A DNA stretch of 18,984 nt. Source: an uncultured Planctomycetaceae bacterium. Lineage in GTDB: Bacteria > Planctomycetota > Planctomycetia > Pirellulales > UBA1268. Positions 14,626-18,984 of this stretch are shown here, one piece after another; the first letter of the stretch is position 1; each line of letters begins with the position of its first letter. The notes under the pieces are model-generated. The model was given only the letters and a program-made list of their open reading frames with translations, made no database searches and had not been told where the DNA came from. Both the position numbers and the translations under genes were made by a program. Where the stretch lies: NCBI GenBank assembly GCA_903885855.1, contig CAISKG010000511.1, positions 1 through 18,984 of the forward strand. The letters are read 5' to 3'.

Positions 14626-16112
14626 GGCCGCTCCCGGGCCGCGGGGGCCGAGGCGAGCGCCGGCAGCGGCCGCGAGCGCCATTGCTCGCGGAAGGAGCGC
14701 GCCGGGGGCCGCGGCAGGTCGCGCGTCGCCAGCCAGGCGGACAGCGGCGGCGGGCGGAGGCGCTTGGCGAGCCACAGCGTGCGCCGGAAGAGGGCCCCGC
14801 CGAGGGCGAAGAGGCGCGGCCGCGCCGCGACGAAGGCGAAGGCCCGGTGGGCGGCCCGGCCGAGGCGCGAGGGGGTGCCGCGGACGGCGTTGCGCCGGTT
14901 GTGGAGGAGGTGGTGGTGGATGTCGATCCGCACCGGGCAGGCGTCGGTGCAGGCGCCGCACAGCGAGCTGGCCTGGGAGAGGTGGTTCCAGTCGGCCAGG
15001 CCGCGCAGGTGCGGCGTGATCACGGAGCCGATCGGGCCCTGGTAGGTGGTGCCGTAGGTGAAGCCGCCCACGTTCTTGAAGATCGGGCAGACGTTCAGGC
15101 AGGCGCCGCAGCGGATGCACTGCAGGCTGTCGCGCTGCTCGGGGTCGGCGAGGATCGCCGAGCGGCCGTTGTCGAGGAGGACGACGTGCATCTCGCGCGG
15201 GCCGTCGGTCTCGCCCGGGCGGCGCGGCCCGCCGTAGAGGGTGTTGTAGCAGGTGAGCGGCTGGCCGGTGCCGGCCGTGGCCAGCATCGGCAGGAGCACC
15301 GCCAGGTCGTCGAGCCGCTCCACGCACTTTTCGATCCCCACCAGCGCCACGTGGACGCGCGGCAGCGCGGCGGTGAGGCGGGCGTTGCCCTCGTTCTCGG
15401 TGATCGAGATCTGGCCCGTCTCCGCGACGAGGAAGTTGCCGCCGGTGATCCCCACGTCGGCCTCGACGTACAGCCGGCGCATGTGCCGGCGGGCGATCAT
15501 CGTCAGCTCCTCGGGCTCGTTGGTGGGAGCGCTGCCGAGATGCTCCTCGAAGAGCTTGCTGATCTCGCCGCGCAGCACGTGCATGCAGGGAAAGACGAAG
15601 TGGAAGGGGGGCTCGCCGCGCAGCTGCTGGATGAACTCGCCGAGGTCGCTCTCCACCACGCCGTAGCCCTCGGCCTCGAGGGCGGCGTTGAGGTGGATCT
15701 CCTCGCTCGTCATGCACTTGCTCTTGATGATCGCGCGGGCACCGCAGTCGCGGACGATGCCGAGGATGATCCCCCGGGCCTCTTCCGCGTCGCGCGCCCA
15801 GTGGACCTTCCCCCCGCCGGCCTCGAAGGCCTCCGCGAAGCGCACGAGCATCTCGTCGAGGCGGTTGACGGCGTTCCACTTGGCCAGGTTGGCGGCGTCG
15901 CGGGCCTGCTCCCAGTCGCGGTAGCGGGCCTTCTGCGTGTCGCGCGTGGCCTCGTAGCCGGCCAGGGCCCGGCGCAGGAAGGCGCGGCGGTCGGTCTCGC
16001 GGACGAACGTGCGCGCGTCGGCCACGAAGCGCCGCTTCGCGCCGGCGGCCGGCGCCTCGGCGGCCGGCGGCGGGATCTTCACGGCGTCGGCGGACTGGCC
16101 GGTGGCGGACAT
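14622..16112 (-). CDS. lutB: LutB-type iron-sulfur protein, lactate utilization
   Basis: A 496-residue cytoplasmic LutB/YkgF protein that should pass electrons in lactate oxidation. An N-terminal LUD domain (about 60-310) carries KSKCMTSEEIHLN (131-142), the ITGGNFLVAETG motif (222-233) and ENEGNARL. It is followed by a ferredoxin-like pair of clusters: CIRCGACLNVCP (C332, C335, C338, C342) and CGACTDACP (C385, C388, C392). The stretch GGFTYGTTYQGPIG between them is also typical. The C-terminus after 410 is Arg/Ala-rich. The N-terminal 25 residues are Ala/Pro-rich and not conserved, so a later start is possible, but none is better supported. A -10-like TATCAT lies about 46 bases before the ATG. 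It is divergent from the GspE-type gene. Confidence 0.9.
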   Translation of the reverse strand: MSATGQSADAVKIPPPAAEAPAAGAKRRFVADARTFVRETDRRAFLRRALAGYEATRDTQKARYRDWEQARDAANLAKWNAVNRLDEMLVRFAEAFEAGGGKVHWARDAEEARGIILGIVRDCGARAIIKSKCMTSEEIHLNAALEAEGYGVVESDLGEFIQQLRGEPPFHFVFPCMHVLRGEISKLFEEHLGSAPTNEPEELTMIARRHMRRLYVEADVGITGGNFLVAETGQISITENEGNARLTAALPRVHVALVGIEKCVERLDDLAVLLPMLATAGTGQPLTCYNTLYGGPRRPGETDGPREMHVVLLDNGRSAILADPEQRDSLQCIRCGACLNVCPIFKNVGGFTYGTTYQGPIGSVITPHLRGLADWNHLSQASSLCGACTDACPVRIDIHHHLLHNRRNAVRGTPSRLGRAAHRAFAFVAARPRLFALGGALFRRTLWLAKRLRPPPLSAWLATRDLPRPPARSFREQWRSRPLPALASAPAARERP

Positions 16113-16158
16113 GGCGGGCGGTTCACGCGGGCGGGAACGGGGGTCGAGCCTTCGATCG

Positions 16159-16164
16159 ATGATA
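16159..16164 (-). promoter_or_regulatory. -10-like TATCAT before lutBC
   Basis: The hexamer TATCAT (minus strand) lies 46 bases before the lutB ATG, in the 219-base divergent gap 16113-16331. No -35 match is found. The rest of the gap is GC-rich except for CGGCTAAAACGG (16236-16247). An in-frame ATG at 16212 could extend the GspE-type protein into the gap. Confidence 0.3.
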
Positions 16165-16331
16165 GCGGGCGGGGAGCGCGGCCCGCGCGGCCGGCGGCAC
16201 TCCGGGGATGGATGCGTGGATTTTCCCCTCCATCACGGCTAAAACGGGGCTTCGGGGGCGGGCGCCCCGCCGGGGCGGCCTCCGGCGTTGCGGACGGTCG
16301 CCCGAGCGACCCGGGCGATGGTCATTTCGTC

Positions 16332-17975
16332 GTGATCCTGCACCCCTCCTTCGCCGAGCAGCTCCTCTGGTGGGGAGGCCTGTGGGCCGCCCTGGCGGCG
16401 CTGTGGGGATCGATCTGCCTGTGGGTCGACCGCGACGCCCGGCAGGTGTTCGGCAACGCCCTCCCCTGGAACATGCTCTTCGTGGGGGTGGGGGTGCTGT
16501 TCCTCGTGGCTTCCTGGCAGGGGGGGCTCTCGACCCTGCCGCTGTCGGCGCTGGTGGTGCCGGCGATGACGATCGGCTACGTCGCCCTCCGCGACACCAA
16601 GGCCCGCCCCGGCGACAAGATCCTCTCCGCGGCCTTCGCGCGGCGCACCGGGCGCAAGCTCTTCGCCCGGCTGGGGCTGGAGCGGGAGTTCGACCGGGTG
16701 TTTCCCCCCCCGTCGACCTCGGGGCTGGTCCGTTCCGGGCCCCCGCCCCGGATCGTGCTGCTCAAGAAAGACGGCACGACCGTCGACGGCCGCGGCGGCG
16801 GCCTCGACCGGGAGACGTCGCAGGCGGTGCGCACCGTGCAGGAGATGTTCATCAAGGCGGTGGAGAGCCGGGCCACCGACATCCACGTGGAGCCCAAGAG
16901 CAGCGAGGAATACGTCGTCCGCTGCCGGATCGACGGGATCCTCCAGAACATCGCCTCGATCCCCGGCGAGGAGGGGCGCGCCGTCCTCTCGGCGATGAAG
17001 GTCGTCGCCGACATGGACATCGCCGAGAAGCGCCGTCCCCAGGACGGCACCTTCACCGTGCTCATGCAGGACCGGCGCTTCGACGTCCGCGCCGCCAGCG
17101 CCCCCACGAACTTCGGCGAGAAGATGGCGCTGCGCCTCCTCGATGCCGACGGCGGCATCGTGAAGGGGGGGCTGGGCTCGATCGGGATGAAGGACTCGAT
17201 CGTGGAGCAGTTGCGCGAGATCACCCAGCAGCCGCACGGCATGCTGATCGTCTGCGGCCCCACCGGCTCCGGCAAGACGACCACCCTCTACGCCGCGCTC
17301 TCCGAGATCGACGTCCACTCCAAGAACATCATCACCATCGAGGACCCGATCGAATACCGCCTCGAGGGGATCTCGCAGACGGCCGTCAACGTCGCCGCCG
17401 AGCTGACCTTCGCCAAGATCCTCCGCTCCACGCTGCGGCAGGATCCCGACGTGATCCTGGTGGGCGAGATCCGCGACCGGGAGACGGCGGAGATCGCCAT
17501 GCAGGCGGCGATGACCGGGCACTTCGTCTTCACCACCCTCCACGCCAACGACGCCCCGACCACCGTCACGCGCCTCCTCGACATCGGCGTCGAGGCGACG
17601 CTCATCCAGTCGGCCGTCTCGGCGGTGCTGGCGCAGCGCCTCGTGCGCGTCCTGTGCACGAAGTGCCGGGAGCCGGTCAAACTCTCCGACGACCTCAAGG
17701 AGAAGTGGGGGATCCCCGCCGGCAAGGAAGTGACGGTGTACCGTGAGAAGGGATGCCCGGCCTGCCACGGCACCGGTTTCCGCGGGCGCACCGGGCTCCA
17801 CGAGCTGATGGTCTTCGACAACGACATCCGCGAGCTCCTCGTGGGCCGTCCCTCGATCCAGACCATCCGCCAGGCGGCGCGCAAGAACGGCATGAAGACG
17901 CTCCTGGAGTCGGGCATCGGCAAGGTGCTCGCCGGCGTGACGAGCGTCAGCGAAATGCAGCGGGTGGCGAAGTGA
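16332..17975 (+). CDS. GspE/PilB-type secretion or type IV pilus ATPase with membrane-spanning N-terminus
   Basis: A 547-residue hexameric-ATPase-type protein that powers pilus or pseudopilus assembly in type IV pili and type II secretion. The catalytic part is complete: DIHVEPK (183-189) and GILQNI of the N2 domain, an Asp box around 225-240, Walker A GPTGSGKTTT (309-318), Walker B DVILVGEIRDRETAEI (373-388), His box TTLHANDAPT (401-410), and the zinc-binding cysteines C442, C445, C475 and C478. The first 90 residues are unusual. In place of a soluble MshEN or T2SSE-N domain there are three hydrophobic segments (about 12-31, 46-62 and 68-87). The GTG at 16332 is the best-fitting start by hydrophobic layout but has no good ribosome-binding site. 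The ATG at 16212 with GGGGA upstream would add 40 residues. The gene overlaps the next by 4 bases. Confidence 0.85.
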   Translation: MILHPSFAEQLLWWGGLWAALAALWGSICLWVDRDARQVFGNALPWNMLFVGVGVLFLVASWQGGLSTLPLSALVVPAMTIGYVALRDTKARPGDKILSAAFARRTGRKLFARLGLEREFDRVFPPPSTSGLVRSGPPPRIVLLKKDGTTVDGRGGGLDRETSQAVRTVQEMFIKAVESRATDIHVEPKSSEEYVVRCRIDGILQNIASIPGEEGRAVLSAMKVVADMDIAEKRRPQDGTFTVLMQDRRFDVRAASAPTNFGEKMALRLLDADGGIVKGGLGSIGMKDSIVEQLREITQQPHGMLIVCGPTGSGKTTTLYAALSEIDVHSKNIITIEDPIEYRLEGISQTAVNVAAELTFAKILRSTLRQDPDVILVGEIRDRETAEIAMQAAMTGHFVFTTLHANDAPTTVTRLLDIGVEATLIQSAVSAVLAQRLVRVLCTKCREPVKLSDDLKEKWGIPAGKEVTVYREKGCPACHGTGFRGRTGLHELMVFDNDIRELLVGRPSIQTIRQAARKNGMKTLLESGIGKVLAGVTSVSEMQRVAK

Positions 17976-18984
17976 CGGCCCTCCTCCCCCTCCTCGCCGA
18001 GACGGGCTCCCAGACCTGGGCCGACCTGGCCGGGGGCGCCGTCGTCCTCCTCTTCGCCTGGATGGGGTCGCGTTTCGGGCTCTTCATGGCCGTCGTCTGG
18101 GGCCTGCAGGCGCTCTTCTCCGTGGTGGCCGCCTTCGCCCTCCTCGACTGGACCGACGGGATGCTCGTCTGGGCCGGGATGACCAACGAGTTCGGGGAGT
18201 TCTGGCGGCAGACGATCGCCTTCGTGACGGCGCTGGCCGTGGTGGCGATCGCGATCCGCCTCTGGATCGGGGCGTCGGTCGAGGAGGGGGCGACGAATTA
18301 CCCGCCGCTGGTCGACCTGGCCGGGGGCGCGGCGGTGGGGGTCGTCGACGGCCTGATCGTGGTGGGAATCCTCCAGGTGATCCTCCAGATGGCCCCGCTC
18401 CCCGAGCGCTGGGCCTTCGACCCGAAGCAGTCGGCGCTCCATCTCGGCGCCGGCATCATCGAGCTGGTGGGGCAGTGCGCCGGCGGGATGGCCGAGGAGG
18501 ACCGGGAGATCATGCTCGACGGCGAGCCCGGATTCCGCCCCGACAAACTCGACGCCGCGCCGCTGGCTCCCGCCGCCGTCGTCGACCCCTCGGCGCCGCC
18601 GGTGGAGAAGATCGAGCTGCCGCAGTGGAGCGAGGTCTTCGCCGACGTCAACTGGAACCAGACGTACGACAAGGGGGAGAAGTTCCTCGACGCCGACGGC
18701 GACGGCCAGTTCACCTGGGTCCTCAAGAGCAACGACCGCAACACGAGCAAGACGCGCGACATCGGCCTCCGCGAGCGCTACAAGCTCGGGCCCTGGGTCA
18801 CGGTGCGGACGCTCGACAAGCAACTCGTGCAGCGCCTCCAGCGCAACGGCAAGCTGGGGCAGATCGTCGGGATCCCCTGGCCGCCGCCGGGGGGCTTCGC
18901 GCCCGGCGTCACCGCGCCCCCCGACGGCGGCGCGGCCGCCGTCGCGGGCCCCGACCAACCGCCCGCCGCCCCGCCGTCACCCGA
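17972..18984 (+). CDS. CvpA-like membrane protein (3' end outside window)
   Basis: The frame is open for 337 codons to the window edge. It starts at a GTG (17972-17974) that overlaps the ATPase stop as GTGA, so the two are probably translationally coupled. The N-terminal 140 residues contain four hydrophobic segments (about 17-34, 36-58, 80-99 and 114-139). The repeated DLAGGAxVxxx pattern at 18 and 115 recalls CvpA/colicin V production proteins, which also have four helices. A soluble Pro-interrupted region follows, with LDADGDGQFTW at 239-249, a possible calcium-binding loop (D240, D242, D244), and a basic stretch. The Pro/Ala-rich end runs off the window. The CvpA assignment is by topology and the glycine pattern, and is moderate. 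Confidence 0.7.
   Translation, partial: MTALLPLLAETGSQTWADLAGGAVVLLFAWMGSRFGLFMAVVWGLQALFSVVAAFALLDWTDGMLVWAGMTNEFGEFWRQTIAFVTALAVVAIAIRLWIGASVEEGATNYPPLVDLAGGAAVGVVDGLIVVGILQVILQMAPLPERWAFDPKQSALHLGAGIIELVGQCAGGMAEEDREIMLDGEPGFRPDKLDAAPLAPAAVVDPSAPPVEKIELPQWSEVFADVNWNQTYDKGEKFLDADGDGQFTWVLKSNDRNTSKTRDIGLRERYKLGPWVTVRTLDKQLVQRLQRNGKLGQIVGIPWPPPGGFAPGVTAPPDGGAAAVAGPDQPPAAPPSP

Noticed and set aside
14682..16331. Open extension of the ATPase frame far upstream, antisense to lutB
   Set aside because: The residues are low-complexity and antisense to a clear lutB. The ATPase begins at 16332, or at most at 16212.

Overview
The window looks like a chromosomal segment of a planctomycete, possibly of the Pirellulales type. 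The DNA is very GC-rich, with GC-biased third codon positions that leave long empty reading frames on the antisense strand. Several gene families typical of that phylum occur together: a secreted DUF1080 protein, an SHD1-domain protein with propeller-like repeats, a cysteine-rich YTV-repeat wall-type protein, and a long AsmA-like protein. Nothing points to a phage, plasmid or classical insertion sequence.

Layout. Positions 1-2557 hold the end of a class I aminotransferase (+), a convergent secreted DUF1080 protein (-) and, across a divergent promoter region, a MobA-like nucleotidyltransferase (+). Positions 2597-6586 encode one 1329-residue AsmA-like membrane-anchored protein (+). It converges on a minus-strand pair, an EVE-domain protein followed by bioF (6654-8427). 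A small membrane-anchored protein of unknown function (8637-9371) and the YTV protein (9593-11197) follow on the minus strand. The YTV gene ends in a textbook intrinsic terminator. An SHD1 protein (11728-13704) and a lutB-lutC pair (13867-16112) are also on the minus strand. Divergently, a GspE/PilB-type ATPase with an unusual membrane-spanning N-terminus (16332-17975) overlaps by 4 bases a CvpA-like membrane protein that starts with GTG and runs off the window (17972 onward).

The most unexpected structure is a family of about 100-115 bp intergenic elements, with four copies in 5.2 kb (6587-6683, 8517-8636, 11512-11605, 11610-11727). Each is a row of three inverted repeats. Three copies start exactly 6 bases after the stop codon of a gene and have the same orientation relative to that gene. 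Two copies show a compensatory base-pair change in a stem. They could be a 3'-end or terminator module, a non-autonomous mobile repeat, or both. I do not recognise the family.

The genes do not form one pathway. There are small functional units: lactate oxidation (lutBC, no lutA visible), biotin synthesis (bioF), a pilus or secretion ATPase with its coupled membrane protein, and a group of exported or envelope proteins (DUF1080, AsmA-like, the 8637-9371 protein, YTV, SHD1).
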